DNA of 64,000 nucleotides from a bacterium (GCA_015075175.1 JABTUV010000009.1:1-64000); one strand, 5' to 3'. Shown: positions 44,122 to 52,654, counted from the stretch's first letter. A program made the numbers and translations. Notes: generated by a model from the letters alone, not told the origin.

Positions 44122-45330
44122 ATGGTGTCGCGTCTTGAGGGGGCGGCCCTGGCGGCGCTGGACGCCTTCGCCATCGAGCTGCCCAGTTGGGGGTTTGCGG
44201 ACACCGGCACGCGCTTCGGCAAGTTCCGCCAACCCGCCGCCGCGTCCACCCTCGAGGAGAAGCTGCACGACGCCGGCGTGGTGCATTCGCTCACCGGCGC
44301 CTGCCCCAGCGTGGCGGTGCACGTCCTGTGGGACTTTCCGCCGGACGAGGACCCGCGCGCCGTCGCCCGCCTGGCGCGCCGCTACGGCGTACGCATCGGC
44401 TCCATCAACCCCAACGTCTTCCAGGATCAAGGCTACAAGTTCGGCTCCTTCTGCTCGCCCGACGAAAAGGTGCGGCGGGCGGCGCTGGCGCACACCCTGG
44501 ACTGCATTGAGATCGGCGCGGCCGTCGGCTCCCGCCTCCTCTCCCTCTGGCTCGCCGATGGGACCAACTATCCCGGCCAGGACAGCTTCTTTCGCCGCAA
44601 GGAACGGCTGGAGGAGGCGCTGGCCGTGATTTACCGGACCATGACCCGCAAGTGGCCCAGGGCGACCTTGCTCATCGAGTACAAGCGCTTCGAGCCGGCC
44701 TTTTACCATACCGACGTCGCCGACTGGGGCATGGCGTGCGCCTTCGCCCGCCATGCCGGTCCGCGCGCGCGCGTCCTCGTCGATACCGGCCACCACCTCC
44801 CCGGAGCCAACGTCGAGCATCTGGTCGCCTTTCTTCTGTCCGAGGGGATGCTGGGCGGATTTCACTTCAACGACCGGAAGTACGCCGACGACGACCTGAC
44901 GCTGGGGTCCATTGATCCCTACGCCGTCTTCCGCGTCTTCGACGTCATCGCGCAGTACGAGTGGATGTACGGCCACCGGCCCGCGATCGCGTACATGATC
45001 GACCAGTCGCACAACCTGAAACCCAAGCTGGAGGCGATGGTTCAAACCGTGTGCGAGGCGCAAAAGCTCTATCTCAAGGCGCGGCTGGTGGATCGGGAGG
45101 CGCTGGCGCGCGCGCAGGAGAAGTGCGACGTGGTGGGCGCGGAGACCCTCCTGAAGTCGGCCTACGAGCGGGACGTCTCGCCGCTCCTGGCAGCCTGGCG
45201 CAAGAAGCGCGGCCTGCCGGTCGATCCCCTGCGGGAGCTGCGGGCCAGCGGATTGATCGCGCGCCTGGGGCGGGAACGCGCCGCCGCCCGCAAGGCGCAC
45301 GGAGAGGCCCCCGACTCCAGTTACGCGTAA
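44122..45330 (+). CDS. rhaI: L-rhamnose isomerase, RhaI type
   Basis: 402 residues; GGAGG precedes the ATG at 44122 (upstream in-frame codons are in repeat sequence). TIM-barrel isomerase of the Pseudomonas stutzeri RhaI type: WGFADTGTRFGKF, GSINPNVFQDQGYKFGSF, metal-site IEYKRFEPAFYHT (Glu), LVDTGHH (Asp, His), HFNDRKYADDDL and DQSHNLKPK near the C terminus. It converts L-rhamnose to L-rhamnulose with Mn2+. The next gene, 136 nt on, is the matching kinase. Confidence 0.92.
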   Translation: MVSRLEGAALAALDAFAIELPSWGFADTGTRFGKFRQPAAASTLEEKLHDAGVVHSLTGACPSVAVHVLWDFPPDEDPRAVARLARRYGVRIGSINPNVFQDQGYKFGSFCSPDEKVRRAALAHTLDCIEIGAAVGSRLLSLWLADGTNYPGQDSFFRRKERLEEALAVIYRTMTRKWPRATLLIEYKRFEPAFYHTDVADWGMACAFARHAGPRARVLVDTGHHLPGANVEHLVAFLLSEGMLGGFHFNDRKYADDDLTLGSIDPYAVFRVFDVIAQYEWMYGHRPAIAYMIDQSHNLKPKLEAMVQTVCEAQKLYLKARLVDREALARAQEKCDVVGAETLLKSAYERDVSPLLAAWRKKRGLPVDPLRELRASGLIARLGRERAAARKAHGEAPDSSYA

Positions 45331-45344
45331 CATTCACCCACCGG

Positions 45345-45430
45345 GTGCCACCCTTTTGTACTCAAAAGGGTGCTCGGGAGAGGTAAAGTCCTGACCTCCA
45401 TGCACCCCTTTGAGTACAAAGGGGTGGCAC
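45345..45430. repeat. Paired inverted hairpins between rhaI and rhaB
   Basis: CACCCTTTTG, TACT, CAAAAGGGTG (45349-45372) and CACCCCTTTG, AGTA, CAAAGGGGTG (45403-45426). The two are inverted copies; the one base-pair difference in the stem is changed on both strands. They could stop or stabilise the transcript between the two genes. Confidence 0.8.
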
Positions 45431-45466
45431 ACCAGCGGGAACTGAAAAGACAGCAACTGAGCCATC

Positions 45467-46969
45467 ATGTCCGGCAAAGCCTTCCTCGCCTGGGACCTGG
45501 GAGCCGAATCGGGCCGCGCCATGCTCGGGGTACTGGATTCCGGCAAACTCGAGGTCTCCGAACTGCATCGCTTCCACCACGCGCCCGCCCGCTTTCCCGC
45601 CGGCTACTATTGGGACCTGCCGAGTATGTGGCGGAATGTACTTGACGGTACAGCCAAGGCGGTCGCCTGGGCCAAAACGGAGGGCGTCGAGCTGGTCTCC
45701 CTCGGGGTAGACACCTGGGGCGTGGATTTCGCCCTCCTGGACGCCCACGGTGAAGTCCTCGGCCTGCCCCTGGCCTACCGCGATCCCCGCCACCAAGCCG
45801 GCATGGACCACGTCTTGAACACACTCGGTTCAACTCGCCTCTATCAATCCACCGGCATCCAGCCGCTGCCGGTTAACACCCTCTTCCAGCTGGTAGCCTT
45901 GCGACAACGCGGCAGTCGCCTTTTGGAGCTGGCCGACCGCCTGCTCATGATGCCCGACCTGTTTCATTACCTCCTCTCCGGCGAAGAGGCCAACGAGTAC
46001 ACCATTGCGTCAACTTCGCAGATGCTTGACCCCACGACGCGCGGGTGGGCGGCGGACCTCTTGGAGAAGCTGGAGATCCCCCTGGGACCCCTGCGCGAGA
46101 TCGTGCCGCCGGGCGCGCGCCTGGGAACCCTGGCCCCCTCCGTCCGCGAGGAGACCGGAGCGGACGGCTCACTCTCGGTAGTCGCGCCGGCCAGTCACGA
46201 TACCGCCAGCGCGGTCGCCGCCGTACCCGCCGATCCGCGCGCGTCCTGGGCGTATCTCTCCAGCGGGACCTGGTCGCTTCTGGGAGTGGAGATCACTGAA
46301 CCGATTCTGACCGAGGCGGCGGCGAGCGTCGCCTTCACCCACGAGGGCGGAGTGGACGGCACGCTGCGCCTGCTCAAGAACATCGCCGGCCTCTGGCTGG
46401 TGCAGGAATGTCGCCGGCAATGGGAGCGCGCGGGCGAATCTCACGACTACGCGCAACTCACGGCCCTGGCAGAGGCCGCCGAACCGCTGCGGATGCTCGT
46501 CTGGCCCGACCATCCACGCTTCCTTCCCCCCGGCGACATGCCCGAGCGCATCGCTGCTTTTGCGCGCGAGACGGGCCAACCTGTCCCCGATACTCCCGGC
46601 CGGTTCGTACGCGCCTGCCTGGAAAGCCTGGCCCTCACCTACCGCCATCGACTTTCACAACTGGAAGACCTCCTGGGACGCCGCATCGAGGTCGTGCACG
46701 TCGTCGGTGGAGGCGGGCGCAATCGCCTGCTCAACCAGATGACCGCTGACGCGACCGGACGCAGGGTCGTCGTGGGTCCCCAGGAGGCGACCGCCATCGG
46801 CAACCTGCTCATCCAGGCCCGCGCCGCCGGCGAAGTCGGCAGCCTCGCCGACTTGCGCCAAATCGTGGCCCGCTCGACCCCTCTGGAGACCTACACGCCA
46901 CATCCCTCCCCCGCCTGGGACGACGCCTTCGCCCGCTTTCTCGCCCTCCCCCGCTCCCGCCTCCCATAG
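45467..46969 (+). CDS. rhaB: Rhamnulokinase
   Basis: 500 residues of the FGGY kinase family, phosphorylating L-rhamnulose. Visible: ATP-phosphate loop AWDLGAESGRAMLG (near residue 8), VDTWGVDFALLD (about 81-92), NTLFQL, the FGGY-type SSGTWSLLGVE (about 264-274), and GGGGRNRLLNQMTADATG near residue 423. This is the rhamnulokinase pattern rather than xylulo- or glycerol kinase. No aldolase gene (rhaD) is in the window. The stop codon lies inside a GTCCCATAGG repeat. Confidence 0.93.
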   Translation: MSGKAFLAWDLGAESGRAMLGVLDSGKLEVSELHRFHHAPARFPAGYYWDLPSMWRNVLDGTAKAVAWAKTEGVELVSLGVDTWGVDFALLDAHGEVLGLPLAYRDPRHQAGMDHVLNTLGSTRLYQSTGIQPLPVNTLFQLVALRQRGSRLLELADRLLMMPDLFHYLLSGEEANEYTIASTSQMLDPTTRGWAADLLEKLEIPLGPLREIVPPGARLGTLAPSVREETGADGSLSVVAPASHDTASAVAAVPADPRASWAYLSSGTWSLLGVEITEPILTEAAASVAFTHEGGVDGTLRLLKNIAGLWLVQECRRQWERAGESHDYAQLTALAEAAEPLRMLVWPDHPRFLPPGDMPERIAAFARETGQPVPDTPGRFVRACLESLALTYRHRLSQLEDLLGRRIEVVHVVGGGGRNRLLNQMTADATGRRVVVGPQEATAIGNLLIQARAAGEVGSLADLRQIVARSTPLETYTPHPSPAWDDAFARFLALPRSRLP

Positions 46970-46999
46970 GTCCCATACGGCCCCTAGGTCCCATTTTCC
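46961..46999. repeat. GTCCCATAGG-type repeat over the rhaB stop codon
   Basis: CTCCCATAGGTCCCATACGG followed by CCCCTAGGTCCCATTTTCCC. The TAG of the first unit is the rhaB stop. Related to 2601-2630 and 51113-51150. Confidence 0.6.
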
Positions 47000-47000
47000 C

Positions 47001-47028
47001 TTGACATACTTAAAATCCCTACTAAAAT
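47001..47028 (+). promoter_or_regulatory. Sigma-70 promoter of the sulfite reductase gene
   Basis: -35 TTGACA (47001-47006, perfect), 16-nt spacer, -10 TAAAAT (47023-47028, 5 of 6), 36 nt before the ATG. AT-rich against the GC-rich surroundings. Confidence 0.8.
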
Positions 47029-47047
47029 AATCACCTAACTAATCATT
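47028..47047 (+). promoter_or_regulatory. Possible operator shared by the sulfur promoters, copy 1
   Basis: TAATCACCTAACTAATCATT overlaps the end of the -10 and the start site. It equals the 51044-51063 word at 16 of 20 positions, and all four differences are C for G. Confidence 0.5.
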
Positions 47048-47064
47048 GCGACGAGGGATCTCGC

Positions 47065-49316
47065 ATGACGTGGAAAGAAGCGCTCGCCGGCCGTGTTCCC
47101 CCCGAGATGGCCCGCGACATCGACGACTTCGAGGCCGAGCTGGCCCGTGCCCGGCAGGGCCGGTCGGACCCCGCCGTCTTCACCGAAACCCTGCGCCGCC
47201 GCGGCGTCTATGGCCAAAGATACGACCACGGCCGCCGCCACAATGGCGTGGAGAGCCGAGCCATCCCCTATCCCCATCTCTTCAAGGGCAAGGGTATCTA
47301 CTGGGACGCGCCCGGCATGCAGCGCATCAAGCTGCCCTTCGGTGCTCTCACCTGTGGGCAGATGGAGGTCATCGCCGACCTCGCCGAGGAGTACGCCGAC
47401 GGCATCGCCCACGTCACGACCCGCCAGGACATTCAACTCCATTACGTGCACCTGGACGACACGCCGGACCTCATGCGCCGGCTGGCCGCCGTGGGCGCGA
47501 CTACCCAGGAGGCCTGCGGCAACACCGTGCGCAACGTGACCGGCTGCCCCAGGGCGGGAGTCTGTCCGGACGAAGCGTTTGACACGACGCCCCATGCCCG
47601 CGCGGTCGCGCGCTATCTTCTGGGTCATCCGGACGCCTTGGACTTCGGCCGCAAGTTCAAGATTTCGTTCTCCGGCTGCGCCGAGCATCCGTGTGCACTG
47701 GCGCGGATGCACGACATCGGCGCGGTCGCCGCGGTGCGTCAAGTCGATGGGGAGACCCGGCGGGGCTTCGCGCTCTGGGTCGGCGGCGGACTGGGCGCCG
47801 TCCCGCACCCCGCCAGCTCTTGTCCGAGCTCGTGCTCAACGGAACCCTGCCCACGATCCAGGCCATCGTGCGCGTGCACAGCAAGTACGGGGACAAGAGC
47901 GCGCGCAACAAGGCGCGCATGAAGTTCCTCGTGGCCAAGCTGGGCATCGAGGAGTTCGCGCGGCGGGTCGGCGAGGAGCGCGCGGCCCTGCCGCATGATC
48001 CGCGTTGGGATGGTTTTCTGGACGAGGCGCTGGCGCGCGCGGACGGCCCCGCCCATCCGCCCGGTAGAGACCCCGGGCCGTCGCCTTCGCCCGACTTCCT
48101 CGCCTGGCGTCGCACCAACGTGACGCCGCAAAAGCAGCCGGGCTATGCGGTCGTCGCGGTGACGCTTCCCCTCGGCGATCTCTCGGCATCGCAACTGCGC
48201 GCCCTCGCCGACGTGGCGCGGCGCTACGTGGGCGACAACGTCCGCCTGACCTCCGAGCAAAACCTCGTCCTGCGCTGGGTGCGCGAGTCGGACCTGGGCG
48301 CGCTTTACACAGACTTGTGCGCGCTGGGACTGGGTCAGCCGGGCGCGGGCACGATCGTGGACATCACCGCCTGCCCGGGCACGGATACCTGCCGGCTGGG
48401 CATCTCTTCCTCGCGCGGGCTGGCCGCCGAACTGCGGACACGGCTGCTCGCGCAAAACCTCGCCTTTGACGAAGCGGTCGGCGGCCTCTCCATCAAGATC
48501 AGCGGCTGCTTCAATTCCTGCGGGCGGCATCACGTCGCCGACCTAGGATTCTACGGCAGCAGCCGCACCCTTGGCGGCCACGTCGCACCGCATTTCATGG
48601 TCGTCCTCGGCGGGACCGAGCGCGGCAACGCCGAGTCGTTCGGCCTGCCGCTCGGCTCCATCCCGTCCAAAAACATCCCCGACGTGGTCGAGCGCATCAC
48701 GACCCGGTTTCGCCGCGAGCGTCAGAACGGCGAGAGCTTCCAGGCGTTTGCGGCCCGCCTGGGCAAGAAGGAACTGAAGGCGATGCTGGACGATCTCAAG
48801 GAGCTGCGCGACTTCGAGGTCTCCTCCGAACCTTACCGCGACTGGGGCGACGCGCGTCTCTTCAGCCTGGACGACATGATGAACACGGAGGGGCCTGGGC
48901 CGCCGGCGGTGCGACGGGCGCAGCTGGAGCTGGCCGCCGCCGACCGGCTGGCCTGGCAGGCGCAACTGGAGCTGGAGGCCGGAGCCTACGAGCAGGTCGC
49001 CACCACCGCGTATGCGGCCATGCTGGCGGGCGCGCGGGCTTTGGTCCATCTCGAGGATGGGTTGATCGAGCATCCCGACGCCATCGTCGAGCGTTTCCGC
49101 GCGCGTTTCGTGGAGACAGGGCTTTTTGCCGCCAACGGCGCGGGCCGCTTCGCGCATTATCTCCTCTCGCGCCACGCCTCGCCCCTTGCGCAACCCGACG
49201 CCGAAACGGCGCGGGAGGAAGTTCATCGCGCCCAGCTCTTCCTGGAGGCCGCCCATGCCTGCTACGGCCGCCTGGCGGCGGCGTCCAACCATCTCCAATC
49301 GGCAGGTGTGCCATGA
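47065..49316 (+). CDS. Ferredoxin-type nitrite/sulfite reductase (siroheme), one frameshift
   Basis: About 750 residues in two frames joined near 47810 (GGGLGAVPHPA to LLSELVLNG). First half: RYDHGRRHNGVESRAIPYPH, RQDIQLHYVHLDD, TVRNVTGCPRAGVC. Second half holds the siroheme/4Fe-4S ligands: CPGTDTC and GCFNSCGRHH (C-x5-C and C-x3-C). The context of cysHDN and siroheme genes argues for sulfite reduction; nitrite cannot be excluded from sequence. A C-terminal extension of about 140 residues (after EVSSEPYRDWGDARLFS) is mostly helical and not part of the usual enzyme. The next gene overlaps (ATGA). Confidence 0.9.
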
Positions 49317-49897
49317 GCATTCATCGCGTAGGCTTCAAGTTCTTCGCGGACGAGGAGAGCCGGATCGAGCTGGCCGAGTTCGTCCCCATCTTCCATCGTT
49401 GGATCGACGAAGAGGCCACGCCCGAGCCGGCCATCGATGTGGCCGACTACAAGCACGTGGTCGACGGGCCGGGCGTGATGTTGATCACGGTGGGAGGGAT
49501 GTACAGCGTGGAGCGGCAGGGCGGGCGGCTGGGGTTGCGCTACAAGCGGCTGCGCCCGGTCGAGGGCGGCTATCCGGCGGCGCTGGAGATCGCCTTCTCG
49601 GCCGTCCTGGCGGCCGCCTGGCGCCTGGAGAACGAGCCGGCGCTCCAGGGCCGCCTGGCGTTCGATCCCAGCCGCTTGGAATGCAACGTTTATGATCGCC
49701 TGGGTGGACCCGATGACTTGGAGTTGCGGCCAGCGCTGGTGCGATTGCTGGTCGGCGCCTATGCGGGCGTCCCGTTCGATCTAGAGCGCGCGATCGATCC
49801 GCGCGCGCCCTACACGCTCATGCTTCGGACGAGCGGCCCGCCGGCGCCCACGCTGGCGGCCCTGCGGGACGCTCTGCCGGCTCCAGCGGCGCGCTGA
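49313..49897 (+). CDS. Conserved small protein coupled to the sulfite reductase
   Basis: 194 residues, overlapping the reductase stop by ATGA, so co-translated. The sequence RVGFKFFADEESRIELAEFVPIFHRWI (here in part: FKFFADEES, FVPIFHRWI) and DVADYKHVVDGPGVMLIT belong to a soluble alpha/beta protein seen next to other genes as a conserved hypothetical. No catalytic motif. A role in assembling or feeding the reductase is a guess from position. Its last 80 nt overlap the 3' end of cobA on the other strand. Confidence 0.7.
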   Translation: MSIHRVGFKFFADEESRIELAEFVPIFHRWIDEEATPEPAIDVADYKHVVDGPGVMLITVGGMYSVERQGGRLGLRYKRLRPVEGGYPAALEIAFSAVLAAAWRLENEPALQGRLAFDPSRLECNVYDRLGGPDDLELRPALVRLLVGAYAGVPFDLERAIDPRAPYTLMLRTSGPPAPTLAALRDALPAPAAR

Positions 49898-50621
49898 GAG
49901 CCGGCGCTGCCAGCCGCCGCGCCGCCGCCGCGCCGATCACGAGCAGGCATGGAGACTCTACGCCTTCACACTCCACACGGCGGCTGAGATGCTCCAGTGT
50001 GGTCGTAATGCAGCGCGCCCCCGGCAGGCAGCCGCGCTCGATCATGGCGACGGGCGTCCGGGGAGGCCATCCGTCCCGCAAGAGCTGCGCCTGCACCTCA
50101 GCGACCACCGCCACACCCATGTAGATGACAAGCGAATCGGCCCGGGGATAAACCAGATTGGTCTCCCCCCCCGCCGCGCGCGCGCTCACGACGGCGAACG
50201 AGCGCGCCGCCCGCCGGTCCGTGAGCGAGAACCCCGCCTCGCCCAGCACGCTGGAAAACGCGCTCGGTCCCGGCACGACTTCCCACGCAATGCCTTCCCG
50301 CTGGAGATATTCGATCTCCTCCTGTCCGCGTCCGAAGACGAAGGGATCGCCGTTCTTCAGTCGCACCACGGTCTTGCCCGCGCGCGCGGCCTCCAACATA
50401 ACTGCGCAGACTTGCGACAGGCTGGGATGCGGATGCTCGGCGCCCAGCCAGTGCAGCTCTTTGTTGTCGGTGGAAACTCCAGCCTCGACCACAAAACTCT
50501 CCGGCAGGAGGGCGTCGTAGATGATTACCTCTGCTTTGTCCAGCAGGCGTACGGCGCGCAGCGACAGGAGGTCCGCCGCTCCCGGCCCCGCCCCGACCAG
50601 ATACACCTTGCCGCCGTTCAT
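49818..50621 (-). CDS. cobA: Uroporphyrinogen-III C-methyltransferase
   Basis: 267 residues. SUMT signatures are complete: VYLVGAGPGAADLLSLRA at the start, VRLKNGDPFVFGRGQEE (about residues 87-103), VVPGPSAFSSVLGEAG and a late PVAMIERGC. It methylates uroporphyrinogen III twice to make precorrin-2, the entry to siroheme needed by the reductase next door. GAGG lies 7 nt before the ATG; DUF2061 ends 9 nt upstream, so the two form an operon from the 50997-51025 promoter. Confidence 0.93.
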   Translation of the reverse strand: MNGGKVYLVGAGPGAADLLSLRAVRLLDKAEVIIYDALLPESFVVEAGVSTDNKELHWLGAEHPHPSLSQVCAVMLEAARAGKTVVRLKNGDPFVFGRGQEEIEYLQREGIAWEVVPGPSAFSSVLGEAGFSLTDRRAARSFAVVSARAAGGETNLVYPRADSLVIYMGVAVVAEVQAQLLRDGWPPRTPVAMIERGCLPGARCITTTLEHLSRRVECEGVESPCLLVIGAAAARRLAAPALSAPLEPAERPAGPPAWAPAGRSSEA

Positions 50622-50630
50622 CCGCCCGCC

Positions 50631-50852
50631 TCAGATATGATACTCGGGCGTCTGCACCCGCCCGTAGGAGATGCGCGCCCAGACGCGCTCGTGCACGTAG
50701 TATCCGATCACTTTCACGATCATGTCGGCCAGGCCGGTAATGCCCGCCCAGTCCCATCGCCCCGAAACGATATAGACCACGGCGACGGTCGAAAGCGAGC
50801 CGAACAGCCGGTAGCTGATCGCCTTCACCAACGCCCGACGAGGATGTTCCAT
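50631..50852 (-). CDS. DUF2061 small membrane protein
   Basis: 73 residues with two hydrophobic segments (SLSTVAVVYIVSG and the ITGLADMIVKVIGYYVHERVW region). The pattern RALVKAISYRLFGS at the start and YYVHERVW near the end are DUF2061 hallmarks. The domain is often found fused or adjacent to sulfate-activation genes, as here, but its function is unknown. First gene of the minus-strand cobA operon. Confidence 0.85.
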   Translation of the reverse strand: MEHPRRALVKAISYRLFGSLSTVAVVYIVSGRWDWAGITGLADMIVKVIGYYVHERVWARISYGRVQTPEYHI

Positions 50853-50869
50853 TCCGCCTGCCTCTCTCT

Positions 50870-50962
50870 CCCCCCTTAAGAATAAGGTGGGATGGGTGAG
50901 ATACGTCCCCGCGTGCGCCCAGCTCGCCCTTTATCCCCCCTGACCCCCCTTTTTAAGGGGGG
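50870..50962. repeat. CCCCCTTAAG / AAGGGGGG repeat pair
   Basis: CCCCCTTAAGAATAAGGTGGG at the left and ATCCCCCCTGACCCCCC plus TTTTTAAGGGGGGG at the right; a common dispersed C/G-rich repeat type. It lies in the leader of the cobA operon. Confidence 0.55.
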
Positions 50963-50996
50963 GAACCTCGCAAAGCCGAGCACTCTAATCATGGAA

Positions 50997-51025
50997 TTAA
51001 TATATTCGGAGCCGCAGGTTGTCAA
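50997..51025 (-). promoter_or_regulatory. Promoter of the DUF2061-cobA operon
   Basis: Minus strand: -35 TTGACA (complement of 51020-51025, perfect), 17-nt spacer, -10 TATTAA (complement of 50997-51002, 4 of 6). Its -35 box overlaps that of the divergent plus-strand promoter. Confidence 0.65.
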
Positions 51026-51047
51026 GAACAAAAGTAAGTATTATAAT
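51019..51047 (+). promoter_or_regulatory. Promoter of the met8-cysH-cysD-cysN genes
   Basis: -35 TTGTCA (51019-51024, 5 of 6), 17-nt spacer, -10 TATAAT (51042-51047, perfect). Confidence 0.8.
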
Positions 51048-51063
51048 CAGGTAAGTAATGATT
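51044..51063 (+). promoter_or_regulatory. Possible operator shared by the sulfur promoters, copy 2
   Basis: TAATCAGGTAAGTAATGATT begins inside the -10 box and runs over the start site, as the 47028-47047 copy does. It has AATCA/TGATT half-sites. Confidence 0.5.
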
Positions 51064-51110
51064 TTGCTTGAAGTGGTGCTGGAGTTGGTCTAACGTGCGG
51101 GCGTTGGAGG

Positions 51111-51760
51111 GTGGGAGAGTGGGACGTATGGGACCAAGGGGACCTAGGGGCGCACACGAGCGGTCTTTCCGCGGCGCTGGTGTTGGCCGGGCAGCCGTGC
51201 CTGGTGGTGGGAGGGGGCGCTGGCGACGATGCGGGTCGAGCGCTCCTGGCCGCCGAGCGCGAGCGTGGCCGGCCCGGCCTTTGAACCGCTGCAGCACTGG
51301 CCGCCGAGGGGCGCATCACGCACCATGCCCGCGCTGCCACGCCGGCGGACGTGGAGGCCGCCGCCGTCTTCTTCTGTGAAGATGATCCTCCTACGACCGT
51401 GCGCTCGTAGCTACCGCCCGGCGACTGCGGCGTCTCGTGAATGTGACCGACGTGCCCGCCGAGTGCAACTTACATGCCCGCCGTGGTGCGACGCGGCCCC
51501 GTCACCATCGGCATCAGTACCGGCGGCGCCAGTCCGTCTGGCGCGGCGCCTGCGGAGACTATCGAGGACACCGTCGGCCCTGAATATGGCCGATTGGCCG
51601 AAATGTTGGGAGGAATGCGAGAGGTCAAGGCGCAGTGCCTCGACCTGCCGGGCGCGCGGCCCTCTGGCAGGCCATGCTGGATCTGGAGGCCGCCGAACTC
51701 TTGCGCCGGGGAGAGAGCGAAGCCGCCGCCGCCGTGTTGAGAGCCACCTGCCGGAAGCGC
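51111..51760 (+). pseudogene. Precorrin-2 dehydrogenase / siroheme ferrochelatase (Met8-like), frame-shifted
   Basis: Pieces of the CysG N-terminal/Met8 family appear in order but in different frames: the NAD-binding ALVLAGQPCLVVGGGA (about 51170-51220), RRLVNVTDVPAECNLH and then MPAVVRRGPVTIGISTGGASP (51474 on, here 21 so read as RGPVTIGISTGGASP), EYGRLAEMLGGMRE, and WQAMLDLEAAELLRRGE before 51760. The enzyme oxidises precorrin-2 and inserts iron to make siroheme. At least four indels. The start is unclear because a GTCCCATAGG-type repeat (51113-51150) lies across it; GTG 51111 is one option. Confidence 0.75.
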
Positions 51761-51804
51761 AGCACGCTGCGCAACTACGCCCGCGCGGCACGCTGCGCAA
51801 CTAC
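51757..51804 (-). repeat. Two REP-like hairpins between met8 and cysH
   Basis: On the minus strand, GTAGTT followed by GCGCAGC, GT, GCTGCGC (51757-51778) and again, with GCCGCGC as last arm, at 51783-51804. The cysH ribosome-binding site GGGAGG follows directly. Confidence 0.8.
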
Positions 51805-51817
51805 GGGAGGCGCGACG

Positions 51818-52510
51818 ATGAAACCGTCCGAGGCTCAACTGCCGCCTGGCGGCGTCAACTTGAGGGCAAGCCGCCCCAGGCCATGCTGGCTTGGGCGGTC
51901 GATACCTTCCGGCCGGCTGGTCTTTGCGACCTCGCTGGGACCTGAGGACCAAGTCCTCACCCACATGCTGGCGACCGCCCATCTCCCCATCCCCATCTTC
52001 ACGCTGGACACGGGGCGGCTTTTCCGAGACTTACTCGCTGCTGGAGACGACCGAGAAGCATTACGGCAAGAGGATCGAGGTCTTCTTTCCCGACCTGACG
52101 GAAGTCGAGGCCATGGTCCACGAGCACGGCGTCAACCTGTTTAGAAAAAGCGTTGAGCTGCGCAGACATTGCTGCGGAGTGCGCAAGCTGGCGCCCCTGC
52201 GGCGCGCTGGCGGGCAAGGCCGCCTGGATCGTGGGCCTGCGCCGCGCCCAGTCGTTGACCCGCCAAGAACTCCACGTTGCAATGGGACGACGCCAACGGC
52301 CCTCGCCGGGTTTCAGTCCGCTCGCCGACTGGAGCGAGTCGGACGTGGGACTTCATCCGAAACCACCGGATTCCTTACAATCCGCTGCACGATCAGGGGT
52401 ACCCCAGCATCGGTTGCGCGTGCTGCACGCGCGCCGTCCTGCTGGGCGAAGACCCGCGCGCCGGCCGCTGGTGGTGGAGCGAGAGCACCGCGAATGCGGG
52501 TTGCACACGA
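51818..52510 (+). pseudogene. cysH: APS reductase, [4Fe-4S] assimilatory type, frame-shifted
   Basis: The ATG at 51818 has GGGAGG 7 nt upstream. Pieces of CysH in order: KPPQAMLAWAVDTFRPAGL, VFATSLGPEDQVLTHML, PIFTLDTGRLF, then [63 protein letters not shown] and the end ECGLH. The CC and C..C pairs mark the cluster-containing form that reduces APS (not PAPS) to sulfite. Frames change near 51850, 51945, 52025, 52190, 52300 and 52490. It ends where a REP-like array begins. Confidence 0.85.
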
Positions 52511-52515
52511 CGCCG

Positions 52516-52641
52516 GTAGTTGCGCAGCGTGCTGCGCCTGCACCACCACCCGTAATTGCGCAGCGTGCTGCGCGGACGCCACGCTGGCGCGGCACGCTGC
52601 GCAACGACGCACCGACGACGCGCGGCACGCTGCGCAACTAC
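52516..52641. repeat. REP/BIME-like array between cysH and cysD
   Basis: Four hairpins of the GCGCAGC/GCTGCGC group: plus strand at 52516-52537 (GTAG head) and 52552-52573 (GTAA head), minus strand at 52587-52608 (GTCG head) and 52620-52641 (GTAG head). Two forward followed by two reverse copies is the layout of a BIME. The first GTAG follows the CysH end ECGLH after 11 nt. Confidence 0.85.
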
Positions 52642-52654
52642 GGCGGGGGGGATC

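Noticed and set aside
45345-45430. Classical rho-independent terminators.
   Set aside because: Neither hairpin is followed by a T-run; the inverted-copy layout fits a repeat better.
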